A stretch of DNA of 13,535 nucleotides from the NCBI GenBank assembly GCA_947463105.1, contig CANHSD010000052.1, positions 1 through 13,535 on the forward strand. Reading direction: 5' to 3'. The stretch comes from Chitinophagaceae bacterium. GTDB lineage: Bacteria; Bacteroidota; Bacteroidia; Chitinophagales; Chitinophagaceae. This document shows positions 1-7,224 of this stretch, in pieces (the stretch's first letter is position 1; each line of letters opens with the position of its first letter). The notes under the pieces are model-generated. The model ran no database searches, had not been told where the DNA came from, and saw only the letters and a program-made list of their open reading frames with translations. The position numbers were made by a program, and so were the translations under genes.

Positions 1-837
1 AAATTTGCTGGGCAGTTGATTGCTGCTTTCTTGTTGGTTTATCCAGGCAATTTTCAATTGACATCTTTGCATGGATTTCTGGGTATTACCGAATTGACCC
101 CCATATTTTCTATGCTTTTATCCTACATAACCATCCTGGTTGTGGTGAACGCCTTCAACCTCATAGATGGGGTTGATGGGCTGGCAGGTAGCCTGGGTAT
201 GATCTCCACCTTGTTTTTTGGTATTGTATTTGTCATAGAAAAAGATTTCTCTTTTGCCATTCTTTCTTTTTCGATGGCAGCAAGCCTCCTTGCCTTTCTC
301 AGTTTTAATTTTTCCCCTGCCAAAATTTTCATGGGCGATACAGGTTCATTGTTGTTGGGTCTTGTTAATGCAGTCTTGGTGATCAGGTTCATCAATACCG
401 CAAGTTTGCCTGGAACCGTTTTGCAATTTTCAGCCGCCCCTGCTATTGGTTTTGCCGCACTTTTCGTTCCTCTGATGGACACCTTTGGTGTGACTGTTTT
501 AAGGGTGTACAGGGGACGTTCCCCTTTTGATCATGATTTAAACCATATCCATCACTTGCTGATGAAAAGGGGACTTTCTCACATGCAGATTACAGGCTTG
601 CTTGGGCTCACTGCGATAGGGTTCATTGCTTTTGCCATCCTCACCCAATCAATGGGCATCAATTTTGTGATTGCAGGCCTTTTCTTCATCGGCACATCCA
701 TCGCTGCCTTTTGCAAATTAATGCCCCTGCCTTCGAATAAAACGACCAATCGGATCAACGTTTCTCCATCTGCCAAGGGTCATGAGCCTACCATTATCCT
801 TAAAAACATTTCTTCCAAGACAGAACTGAACAATTAG
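1..837 (+). CDS. Polyprenyl-phosphate sugar-1-phosphate transferase, WecA/TagO type (5' truncated)
   Basis: Membrane enzyme of the MraY/WecA (glycosyltransferase 4) family, which moves a sugar-1-phosphate, usually GlcNAc-1-P, from a UDP-sugar onto undecaprenyl phosphate to begin a surface polysaccharide. The frame is open to base 1 (first residues KFAGQLIAAF), so the TTG at 16 is not the real start. The missing N-terminus should hold the first membrane helices and the paired-Asp motif, which in relatives sits just before this point. Visible are NAFNLIDGVDGLAG (about bases 148-189), FMGDTGSLLLG (about 328-360), and the cytoplasmic RSPFDHDLNHIHHLL loop (about 514-558), with repeated hydrophobic helices. 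NLIDGVDGLA and the HIHH loop favour WecA/TagO over MraY. A hydrophilic tail of about 35 residues ends the protein. The sugar specificity cannot be read from the sequence. It lies upstream of frr by 62 bases and is probably unrelated to it. Confidence 0.93.
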   Translation, partial: KFAGQLIAAFLLVYPGNFQLTSLHGFLGITELTPIFSMLLSYITILVVVNAFNLIDGVDGLAGSLGMISTLFFGIVFVIEKDFSFAILSFSMAASLLAFLSFNFSPAKIFMGDTGSLLLGLVNAVLVIRFINTASLPGTVLQFSAAPAIGFAALFVPLMDTFGVTVLRVYRGRSPFDHDLNHIHHLLMKRGLSHMQITGLLGLTAIGFIAFAILTQSMGINFVIAGLFFIGTSIAAFCKLMPLPSNKTTNRINVSPSAKGHEPTIILKNISSKTELNN

Positions 838-850
838 CCTCAGTTTTATA

Positions 851-881
851 TTTCTCGTTTTATTTTCATTCAGTAGATTTG
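851..881 (+). promoter_or_regulatory. Putative Bacteroidota-type promoter of frr
   Basis: TAGATTTG at 874-881 matches the Bacteroidota -7 consensus TAnnTTTG exactly. TTTC at 851-854 stands 19 bases upstream, where a -33 TTTG is expected, and matches three of four bases. The box ends 18 bases before ATG 900, implying a very short leader. It also argues against the upstream TTG at 879, which lies inside the box. Confidence 0.5.
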
Positions 882-899
882 CAGACAAAATTTCCCTTT

Positions 900-1463
900 A
901 TGTCTGAAGAACTTGAATTGCACATGTTGGATGCCACTGCCACGATGGAAAAAGCAATTTCACATCTTGAATCAGAGCTTACTAAAATACGTGCTGGCAG
1001 GGCAAATCCTCAGATGTTTGATGGCCTTACAGTAGACTATTATGGTGCTCCAACCGGCATTGCCCAGGTGGCCAATATTTCTGTTGCTGATGCCAGAACC
1101 CTTACCATTCAGCCCTGGGAGAAGAACATGTTGCAACTGATTGAGCGTTCCATTATTGCCGCCAATATTGGTGTGACTCCACAGAATGATGGTAGCATCA
1201 TCCGCATTTTTCTTCCACCCATGACTGAAGAAAGAAGGAAAGAAATAGTAAAAAGGGTTCAAAATGAAGGTGAACAATCCAAAGTGGCCATCCGCAACAT
1301 CAGAAGGGATGCCATTGAACAAGTGAAAAAAATGCAGAAGAATGGTTTGAGTGAAGATATTGCCACAGATGCCGAAAAGGAAATTCAGGAAATGACCAAT
1401 AAATTCATTGCCCTTATTGAAAAGCATCTTGCTGCCAAGGAAAAGGAAATAATGAGTGTATAG
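900..1463 (+). CDS. frr: Ribosome recycling factor
   Basis: RRF acts in the cytoplasm with EF-G to split the post-termination ribosome so that its subunits can be reused. The 187-residue product has the normal family length. It shows the family pattern throughout: TKIRAGRANPQMFDGL, then DYYGAPTGIAQVANISVADARTL, a central domain ending in IFLPPMTEERRKE, and the long helix VAIRNIRRDAIEQVKKM, followed by a charged C-terminal helix. ATG 900 (MSEELELHM) is chosen over the in-frame TTG at 879 because it gives the usual length and because 879 lies within a promoter box. In many bacteria frr follows pyrH; here pyrH is absent and the upstream gene is a WecA-type transferase, so frr probably has its own promoter. 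The stop is two bases from the stop of the convergent permease gene. Confidence 0.97.
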   Translation: MSEELELHMLDATATMEKAISHLESELTKIRAGRANPQMFDGLTVDYYGAPTGIAQVANISVADARTLTIQPWEKNMLQLIERSIIAANIGVTPQNDGSIIRIFLPPMTEERRKEIVKRVQNEGEQSKVAIRNIRRDAIEQVKKMQKNGLSEDIATDAEKEIQEMTNKFIALIEKHLAAKEKEIMSV

Positions 1464-1465
1464 GT

Positions 1466-2320
1466 CTATTTGTTGGCCAGCCGCACTCCTCCCAAGATCA
1501 CGACCATCCCCATGATTTGTACAGCAGTGATGGTTTCTCCGGCTACAAAGCCCCATCCGATGGCCACCAAGGGAATGCCATAGGTTACCATCGATGCAAA
1601 AACAGGTCCCGATTTTTTCATCAGGGTATAGAAAATGACGGATGCAAGGCAGGTGCCTACGATTCCCAGAACCGCTCCGGCAACCGTACCTTTTGTCAAA
1701 TGTCCGCTCAAAAGGTTGGGGTCGGAAAAATAGCCAGTTGAGGCCAGGATGATCAGGTTGGGTATAATCAATGCTGTAAAGGCAATGGTTGCTATATGCA
1801 AGGGGGCAACGTCTTTAAGGTACTGGTTCACCACATTTACATTCAGTCCATAGCAGATGGTGGCAAGAATAACGAAAAAGGTATAACCAATATATTGCAT
1901 GTTAATCTGCCTGTAAGCGCCCAAAACCAGGACCAGCATTCCGGCAAAACCCAGCAACATGCCCACCCATTTGATCCATCCTACCCTAAGGTTAAAGAAC
2001 AACATCCCGATGGCCAGGGTAAAAATTGGTGTGAGTGCATTGAGGATTCCAGCAATAGAGCTGTCAATTTTGGTTTGGGCAATGCAAAAGAGGTAGGCAG
2101 GAAAAAGCGTTCCCAAAAATCCCGAAAGGATCAGGGCTGGTACTGCTTTTTTGGGAACAGCCCTGTAGGCGGTTCTGATCCATGGAAGCATGACCAGGCC
2201 AGCTGAGATAATCCTGATGGAAGCCAGTTGATAAGGACTCAGTATTTCCATTCCCTCTTTCATGATGATGAAGGAGCTTCCCCAGATGAGGCAGAGAATG
2301 ATGAACAGGATCCATTTCAC
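1466..2320 (-). CDS. DMT/EamA family permease (first of two)
   Basis: Inner-membrane protein of the drug/metabolite transporter superfamily, a group of exporters and permeases for amino acids, metabolites and similar small molecules; the substrate cannot be told here. The 284 residues form about ten hydrophobic helices in two EamA repeats. The N-terminus MKWILFIILCLIWGSSFIIM is typical, with the IWGSSF signature in helix 1, and the second half ends in the usual short positive tail (LANK). The start is GTG at 2320-2318, since no ATG in this frame precedes helix 1. It runs divergently from scpA across a 106-base gap, where only weak matches to a minus-strand -7 box are visible. Its 3' end abuts frr with a two-base gap. 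It resembles the permease at 9207-10124 only at family level. Confidence 0.9.
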   Translation of the reverse strand: MKWILFIILCLIWGSSFIIMKEGMEILSPYQLASIRIISAGLVMLPWIRTAYRAVPKKAVPALILSGFLGTLFPAYLFCIAQTKIDSSIAGILNALTPIFTLAIGMLFFNLRVGWIKWVGMLLGFAGMLVLVLGAYRQINMQYIGYTFFVILATICYGLNVNVVNQYLKDVAPLHIATIAFTALIIPNLIILASTGYFSDPNLLSGHLTKGTVAGAVLGIVGTCLASVIFYTLMKKSGPVFASMVTYGIPLVAIGWGFVAGETITAVQIMGMVVILGGVRLANK

Positions 2321-2390
2321 GCTAAACGATTTTTGGACGGTGAAGGTCGTTAAAATTGCCTACCCTTCTTCATTATTTGCATCAATTTCC

Positions 2391-2398
2391 TATATTTG
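2391..2398 (+). promoter_or_regulatory. Putative -7 box of scpA promoter
   Basis: TATATTTG is an exact TAnnTTTG match 28 bases before the TTG start at 2427. The -33 position (about 2366-2370, TTCTT) is a poor match to TTTG, so the call rests on the -7 element and its placement. The box lies inside the longer open frame that begins at 2262, which supports the downstream start. Confidence 0.45.
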
Positions 2399-2426
2399 TC
2401 GCCTTACCCACTTCAATTCAACTGTT

Positions 2427-3206
2427 TTGAACACTGCCTCTTACCAGATTAGATTGCCTCAGTTTGAAGGTCCGTTTGACCTTTTGCTTTTCTTCATTGA
2501 AAGGGATGAACTTGATATTTATAATATTCCCATCACCAGCATCATTGATGACTTCCTGGCTTTTATCAAAAAGTCTGAGGAGGACAATATTGAATTGAGC
2601 AGTGAGTTTATTCTTTTCATTTCCACCCTCATCAGGATCAAAGCAAAAATGTTGCTTCCCCGAAAAGAGCTTGATGACCATGGTAATGAGATTGATCCCA
2701 GGAAAGAATTGATTGATAAAATCCTTGAGTATAAAAAATTCAAGGAAGCTTCTTTGAAGCTTGCGGAGCTTGAACAACAGCGGATGTTCATGGTGAAAAG
2801 AGGTAACCTCCAGCAAGATCTTCATGCCATAGGAGAGGAGTCTTCAGAAGGAACGGAGATACAATCTATCTCGCTTTTCAAACTGATGAAAGTCTTTGAA
2901 AAGGTGATGCAAAGGGTGCACGATCGCCAGAACAAACCACAGCATGTTGTCTACAGGTACAACTATACCATGGATGAAACCCGTGAGTATGTACTCAAAG
3001 TCAGCGCGCAGGAAAAGACCATGTCTTTTGAAAAGGTGTTTGACGTTTGTCAGGACAGGCTGCATGCCATCTTTCTCTTTCTTACGGTATTGGAGCTTGT
3101 TCAACAAAGTTATCTGGCCATCATCATTGGTGAAGGAAAGAACAATTTCATCATTGAATACAATGATGAGCGCCCTGAAGATCAGTTGGTTACCATTATC
3201 GAATAA
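2427..3206 (+). CDS. scpA: Segregation and condensation protein A (SMC-kleisin)
   Basis: ScpA is the kleisin that bridges the SMC heads together with ScpB, compacting and separating the chromosome. The N-terminal domain is clear: RLPQFEGPFDLLLFFIERDELDIYNIPI, then an SSEFILFISTLIRIKAKMLLP helix, a variable charged middle, and a C-terminal winged-helix domain around RLHAIFLFLTVLELVQQSYL. The open frame runs back to 2262, but the translation before 2427 does not look like the family, covers a -7 promoter box, and would overlap the divergent permease gene. TTG at 2427 (MNTASYQIRLPQFEG) gives 259 residues, the usual size. No scpB is adjacent, although the two are often paired elsewhere. The last 11 bases overlap the 3' end of dxs on the other strand. 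Confidence 0.94.
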   Translation: MNTASYQIRLPQFEGPFDLLLFFIERDELDIYNIPITSIIDDFLAFIKKSEEDNIELSSEFILFISTLIRIKAKMLLPRKELDDHGNEIDPRKELIDKILEYKKFKEASLKLAELEQQRMFMVKRGNLQQDLHAIGEESSEGTEIQSISLFKLMKVFEKVMQRVHDRQNKPQHVVYRYNYTMDETREYVLKVSAQEKTMSFEKVFDVCQDRLHAIFLFLTVLELVQQSYLAIIIGEGKNNFIIEYNDERPEDQLVTIIE

Positions 3207-5124
3207 CGCTGACAACAGCTTTCATCATCTCCCTTGCTGTTGTAGCAATCGCTTCTGCATCGTAATGGCACTCCTTGTGCAATTCCTTCTGTGAGCCATG
3301 TTCAACAATGCGATCAGGAATTCCCAGGATCCTTACATCAGCCTTGTAGCCATTGTCAGCCATAAATTCTAATATTGCTGCGCCAATACCGCCAACGACA
3401 GTGCCATCTTCAACAGTAATGATTTTGTTGTATTGGGTAAATACCTCATGAAGCATTTCCTCATCAAGTGGTTTTGCAAAACGCATGTCATAATGACCAG
3501 GGGTGATGCCATCCGCCATCAGGTTTCTGATGGCTGCCGCAGCAAAATTGCCCGGATGTCCAAAGGAAAGGATGGCAATCTCTTTTCCTTCTTTGAGTTT
3601 ACGCCCTTTGCCTATCTCAATTTCCTTCATGGTTGTTTTCCACTCTGGCATCATGCCCTCGCCCCTTGGATAGCGAATGACGAAGGGTAAATCTATGGTG
3701 TCAAGCTGTGCGGTATACATGAGATCCCTCAATTCTGCCTCATTCATGGGGGCAGCAACGATCATGTTGGGGATGCAGCGCATGTAGGGGATATCATATA
3801 CGCCGTGGTGCGTAGGCCCATCATCACCCACCAGTCCTGCACGGTCCAGACAAAATACTACAGGGAGTTTCTGAATGGCCACATCATGCACCACTTGGTC
3901 ATAAGCACGCTGCATGAAGGAGGAATATATATTACAAAATACCTTCAATCCCTGTGTTGCCATCCCCGCACTCAACGTAACAGCATGTTGTTCACAGATG
4001 CCAACATCAAAGGCCCTGTCAGGCATTGCATCCATCATGAACTTCAGGGATGAACCGGATGGCATTGCAGGGGTAATACCAAAAATCTTCTTGTTTTTCT
4101 CTGCCAGCTCAACAATGGTTATACCAAATACATCCTGGTATTTTGGAGGCTGGGGTGTATCAAATGTTTTTTTGTAAATCTCGCCAGTCACTTTATCAAA
4201 CAAACCAGGGGCATGCCACTTGGTCTGGTCCTTTTCGGCCAGTGCGTATCCTTTTCCTTTGGTGGTAATGATATGGAGTAGCTTGGGCCCTGGAATGTCC
4301 CTCAGGTCTTTCAGGGTATCCACCAGTTTGGTAATGTTGTGTCCATCAATAGGACCGAAGTACCGCATGTTCATGGACTCGAACAAGTTGCTTCTCTTGT
4401 TGATGAAGCCCTTGATGCTGTGTTCAAGTTTACTGGCCATTTCCCTGCTGAAATTTCCTCCAATGGGAAGCTTTCCAAGGGTATTCCAGATGTCATCCTT
4501 CAGTTTATTGTAGGTATGGGAAGTGGTGATGTCTGTCAGGTATTCCCTCAATGAACCAACATTGGGGTCGATGCTCATGCAATTGTCATTCAGGATGACC
4601 AACATGTCTGCATCGGTTACGCCTGCATGGTTCATGGCTTCGAAGGCCATGCCTGCAGTCATTGAGCCATCTCCGATTACCGCAACTGACTTCCTGTCTT
4701 TTTCACCATTGTATTTTGCGGCGATGGCCATCCCCAGTGCTGCGGAAATGGAGGTAGATGAATGTCCTACGCCAAAAGCATCATAGGGGCTTTCTGTCCT
4801 TTTTGGAAACCCACTGAGCCCGCCGTATTTTCTGTTGGTATGGAAATTGTCGCGTCTTCCTGTGAGTATTTTATGTCCATAGGCCTGATGGCCTACGTCC
4901 CAGACCAATTGGTCATAAGGGGTGTTGTAGGCATAATGCAATGCTACCGTAAGCTCCACAACACCCAGGCTGGCTGCAAAATGACCGCCATGTACACTGA
5001 CCACATCCACAATGTATTGTCTCAGTTCTTCACAAACCTTGTACAGTTCATCCTTCCCTATTTTCTTTAGGTCATCAGGGGAGTTGATATGTTTGAGCAA
5101 TGCACCAGCCTCGATTTGTGTCAT
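3196..5124 (-). CDS. dxs: 1-deoxy-D-xylulose-5-phosphate synthase
   Basis: Thiamine-diphosphate enzyme that joins pyruvate and glyceraldehyde-3-phosphate to give DXP, the entry step of the MEP isoprenoid pathway, also a source for thiamine and pyridoxal. The 642-residue product has all expected landmarks: GGHFAASLG (His48), GDGSMTAGMAFEAMNHAG with the later NDN (151-181) for Mg-ThDP binding, the DVGICEQHAV segment with the catalytic Glu378, GDDGPTHHG (about 433-441), and a C-terminal transketolase domain. ATG 5124 (MTQIEAGALLKHINSPDDL) matches related N-termini; the in-frame TTG at 5160 would add 12 residues unlike the family. No other MEP gene is nearby. Its 3' end overlaps scpA by 11 bases. 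A weak minus-strand promoter candidate lies at 5204-5211. Confidence 0.98.
   Translation of the reverse strand: MTQIEAGALLKHINSPDDLKKIGKDELYKVCEELRQYIVDVVSVHGGHFAASLGVVELTVALHYAYNTPYDQLVWDVGHQAYGHKILTGRRDNFHTNRKYGGLSGFPKRTESPYDAFGVGHSSTSISAALGMAIAAKYNGEKDRKSVAVIGDGSMTAGMAFEAMNHAGVTDADMLVILNDNCMSIDPNVGSLREYLTDITTSHTYNKLKDDIWNTLGKLPIGGNFSREMASKLEHSIKGFINKRSNLFESMNMRYFGPIDGHNITKLVDTLKDLRDIPGPKLLHIITTKGKGYALAEKDQTKWHAPGLFDKVTGEIYKKTFDTPQPPKYQDVFGITIVELAEKNKKIFGITPAMPSGSSLKFMMDAMPDRAFDVGICEQHAVTLSAGMATQGLKVFCNIYSSFMQRAYDQVVHDVAIQKLPVVFCLDRAGLVGDDGPTHHGVYDIPYMRCIPNMIVAAPMNEAELRDLMYTAQLDTIDLPFVIRYPRGEGMMPEWKTTMKEIEIGKGRKLKEGKEIAILSFGHPGNFAAAAIRNLMADGITPGHYDMRFAKPLDEEMLHEVFTQYNKIITVEDGTVVGGIGAAILEFMADNGYKADVRILGIPDRIVEHGSQKELHKECHYDAEAIATTAREMMKAVVSVIR
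3212..3243. repeat. Inverted repeat just after the scpA stop, possible transcript end signal
   Basis: ACAACAGC (3212-3219) and GCTGTTGT (3236-3243) are perfect reverse complements around a 16-base loop. The stem starts six bases after the scpA stop and lies within the last codons of dxs. No U-run follows on either strand, so it is not a standard intrinsic terminator. An 8-base repeat of this kind arises by chance a few times in a window this size; only its position is suggestive. Confidence 0.25.
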
Positions 5125-5203
5125 ATTGAATGCGGTTTGTAACAATGTATTGATAAACAAGGACTGATGCTATTTGTTCGGGCTTGCCCTTGCTTGGAAT
5201 ACA

Positions 5204-5211
5204 TAAAGTTA
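5204..5211 (-). promoter_or_regulatory. Weak -7 box candidate for dxs
   Basis: On the minus strand this reads TAACTTTA, seven of eight positions of TAnnTTTG. A minus-strand TTTG at 5238-5235 is 23 bases upstream, at the long end of allowed spacing. It would give a dxs leader of roughly 75 bases. No other convincing site was seen in the divergent spacer 5125-5363, where no small gene or strong hairpin is evident either. Confidence 0.25.
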
Positions 5212-5326
5212 GTCAAAATACGGATTATACCATCCAAAAACGCTTTATCCAACGGCGAGTTCCCACCACCTATTCCTGGGGGCTTTACCAGTCAACCGGC
5301 CTGAAAAACCTCCTGTAAAAAACCAT

Positions 5327-5357
5327 TTTTCCCTTCCTCTTCAATTGTATAGCTTTG
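5327..5357 (+). promoter_or_regulatory. Putative promoter of the sensor kinase operon
   Basis: TAGCTTTG at 5350-5357 matches TAnnTTTG exactly. A TTTT at 5327-5330 stands 19 bases upstream at the -33 position. The -7 box ends only six bases before ATG 5364, so transcription would begin at or within a few bases of the start codon. Confidence 0.5.
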
Positions 5358-5363
5358 AAATGC

Positions 5364-6413
5364 ATGGATCTATATCTCCGGAACATATCAAAATACTGGC
5401 TTTTCCAATTTCTGGGCTGGATGATGTTTGCAGGGATCAATATTTTCTTTGCTCTTACCTACAAGCTTTTTGATGCCCGATTCATTGGTCGGTTGGGTGT
5501 ATATGTAGCCATAGGTCTTCTGATGTCCCATTTCATGCGGATGACCATCAAATGGTTGAAACTGATGCAGCGCAGCATCAATTACCAGTTGATGGGCTTT
5601 ATCCTGGTTTCAATTTTATTCGCTATCATTCTGGGCATTGGTGAAACCTACCTGAGCATGTTAGCAGGGCTCGAATACAAGGAAGAGGCCAAATGGGAGA
5701 TTTCCCAAAAAATCAGCAGCAACGTTTTCTCTTCCTTCATTTATCTGTTCATTTGGAACTGCATTTATTTCATTTATCATTATGTGGCAGAGTCAAGAAA
5801 AAACCAGCTGGACAACCTGAAATTGGAGGCATTGGTAAAGTCTCTGGAACTCAAGACCATCAAGTCCCATATCAATCCACATTTTATTTTCAATGCGATG
5901 AACAGCATCCGGGCGTTGATTGATGAAGATCCCAACAGGGCCCGTGAGGCAGTTACGGCATTGAGCAATATTCTTCGCTCAAGCATGTCTTCTGATCAAC
6001 ATGAAACCATCACTCTGGAGAGAGAGCTGAATATTGTGAAGGATTATCTTGCATTGGAGTTGATTAGGTTTGAAGACAGACTGAATGTACAGTATGGCAT
6101 CGATGATGAGACCTTGGACCATCAGGTTCCCCCCATGATGCTGCAGACCCTGGTTGAGAATGCCATCAAACATGGCATTGGGAAAACGGTGCACGAGGGG
6201 GAGATTTCCATAATGGCCAATGAAACCAATGGACAACTTATGTTGTCTGTCATCAATTCTGGTATGTTGGACATAAAGCAGGGCCATGAGGGGTTTGGCC
6301 TGCAAAGCACATCCAACAGGTTGCTTTTGATTTTCGGTGATGCTGCCAGTTTCTCCATCAGGCAGTTGAGCAAAGATTTGGTTGAGGCAAAAGTGATTAT
6401 TCCGCTTTCTTAA
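5364..6413 (+). CDS. LytS-type sensor histidine kinase (His_kinase family)
   Basis: Membrane histidine kinase that should phosphorylate the LytTR regulator encoded directly downstream. The 349 residues begin with about four hydrophobic helices (roughly 11-33, 40-60, 75-95 and 121-141), with no PAS, GAF or large extracellular domain, so the signal is probably sensed in or at the membrane. A short linking helix follows (about 143-165), then the phosphoacceptor motif SHINPHFIFNAMNSIRALI with His173. The ATPase part has the N-box LVENAIKHG (Asn266) and a glycine-rich GHEGFGLQSTSNRL (307-320). ATG 5364 is preferred to the TTG at 5355, which lies in a -7 promoter box. The gap to the regulator gene is nine bases. 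The signal is unknown. Confidence 0.94.
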   Translation: MDLYLRNISKYWLFQFLGWMMFAGINIFFALTYKLFDARFIGRLGVYVAIGLLMSHFMRMTIKWLKLMQRSINYQLMGFILVSILFAIILGIGETYLSMLAGLEYKEEAKWEISQKISSNVFSSFIYLFIWNCIYFIYHYVAESRKNQLDNLKLEALVKSLELKTIKSHINPHFIFNAMNSIRALIDEDPNRAREAVTALSNILRSSMSSDQHETITLERELNIVKDYLALELIRFEDRLNVQYGIDDETLDHQVPPMMLQTLVENAIKHGIGKTVHEGEISIMANETNGQLMLSVINSGMLDIKQGHEGFGLQSTSNRLLLIFGDAASFSIRQLSKDLVEAKVIIPLS

Positions 6414-6422
6414 TAGGAACTT

Positions 6423-7160
6423 ATGAAAAAAAATGCCATCATTATTGACGATGAGAGACTCGCAAGAAATGAATTGAAAAAAATGCTCGTCTTTCATCCT
6501 GAAATAGAGGTTATCGGAGAGGCTGCCAATGCTGACGAAGGCCTTAACCTGATCAATGAATTGAATCCTGACCTGATCTTGCTGGATGTTCAAATGCCAG
6601 TGAAAACAGGATTTGATCTTTTGCAGGAATTGGAAAAGTTGCCAGCAGTCATCTTTACCACCGCTTATGACGAATATGCTATCCGTGCATTCGAAGTCAA
6701 TGCACTGGATTACTTGTTGAAACCCATCGACCCCAAGCGCCTCTCAGATGCTGTTCAAAAATTTTTGGCCATCGATGAAAAAGAGATGTTATTTTCTGAA
6801 AACCGATCAGAAATAAGGCTTTCCCTTTCAGAATCTGACCAGGTATTTGTTAAAGACGGAGAAAAATGCTGGTTTGTTAAGCTGGCAGAAATCAGGTTGT
6901 TTGAATCTGTTGGCAATTATGCAAGGGTGTTTTTCGGCCCGAACAAGCCTTTGATCTTGAAATCACTGAATTCCCTCGAAGAGAGGCTTGATCCAAGAAC
7001 ATTTTTCAGGGCCAACCGCAAGCATATTGTTAACCTGCGCATGATTGAAAGGGTTGAGCCATTTTTCAATGGCGGGTTATTGCTTGAAATAAAGGGAGGA
7101 GAAAAAATTGAAGTATCCAGGCGCCAGGCTGTTCGGTTCAAGGAGATGATGAGCCTTTGA
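6423..7160 (+). CDS. LytTR-family response regulator
   Basis: Cytoplasmic DNA-binding response regulator, partner of the kinase just upstream. The receiver domain (about 4-120) has the acidic pair Asp9-Asp10, the phosphoacceptor Asp55 in LILLDVQMP, Thr79/Thr80 in IFTTAYDEYAIRAFEVNALD, and Lys100 before a proline. A LytTR domain follows (about 145-243), with KLAEIRLFESVGNYARVFF, a central FFRANRKHIVNLRMIERVEP, and a final VSRRQAVRFKEMM. LytTR proteins bind short direct repeats upstream of targets and of their own operon; I could not point to such a pair in 5125-5363. AGGA at 6415-6418, five bases before the ATG, resembles a ribosome-binding site. The 245-residue length is normal. The target genes are not evident. 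Confidence 0.95.
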   Translation: MKKNAIIIDDERLARNELKKMLVFHPEIEVIGEAANADEGLNLINELNPDLILLDVQMPVKTGFDLLQELEKLPAVIFTTAYDEYAIRAFEVNALDYLLKPIDPKRLSDAVQKFLAIDEKEMLFSENRSEIRLSLSESDQVFVKDGEKCWFVKLAEIRLFESVGNYARVFFGPNKPLILKSLNSLEERLDPRTFFRANRKHIVNLRMIERVEPFFNGGLLLEIKGGEKIEVSRRQAVRFKEMMSL

Positions 7161-7177
7161 TAGTGTGCAAAACATGC

Positions 7178-7209
7178 TTTTCAGGGCGACTGAAGAACCC
7201 TTATTTTTG
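7178..7209 (+). promoter_or_regulatory. Putative promoter of the DUF3109-lutB unit
   Basis: TATTTTTG at 7202-7209 matches TAnnTTTG exactly. TTTT at 7178-7181 lies 20 bases upstream as a -33 match of three in four. The box ends 15 bases before TTG 7225, the start that fits the protein family. This suggests that DUF3109-lutB can be transcribed separately from the two-component genes ending at 7160. Confidence 0.55.
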
Positions 7210-7224
7210 CATAAACTCTTCACT

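Noticed and set aside
1459..1470. ATAGGTCTAT at the frr/permease junction as a terminator
   Set aside because: A four-base stem with a two-base loop cannot form a stable hairpin, and no U-run follows.
972..1556. 194-residue open frame antisense to frr
   Set aside because: It lies almost wholly opposite a certain gene, its translation is low-complexity and His/Asn-rich without any family pattern, and it has no promoter or start context of its own.
2262..2426. N-terminal extension of scpA to 2262
   Set aside because: It would overlap the start of the divergent permease, contains a -7 box and adds 55 residues absent from ScpA proteins.
5162..5300. GGGCTTGCCC and other small palindromes in the dxs-kinase spacer as an operator or riboswitch
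   Set aside because: The stems are four bases or fewer with tiny loops; nothing resembles a known riboswitch or a LytTR repeat pair.
5979..6593. 204-residue open frame antisense across the kinase-regulator junction
   Set aside because: It spans two well-supported genes, including their motifs, and gives no recognisable protein.
7165..7224. N-terminal extension of the DUF3109 gene to GTG 7165 or ATG 7174
   Set aside because: The extra 17 to 20 residues do not resemble the family N-terminus and cover an exact -7 box at 7202-7209.
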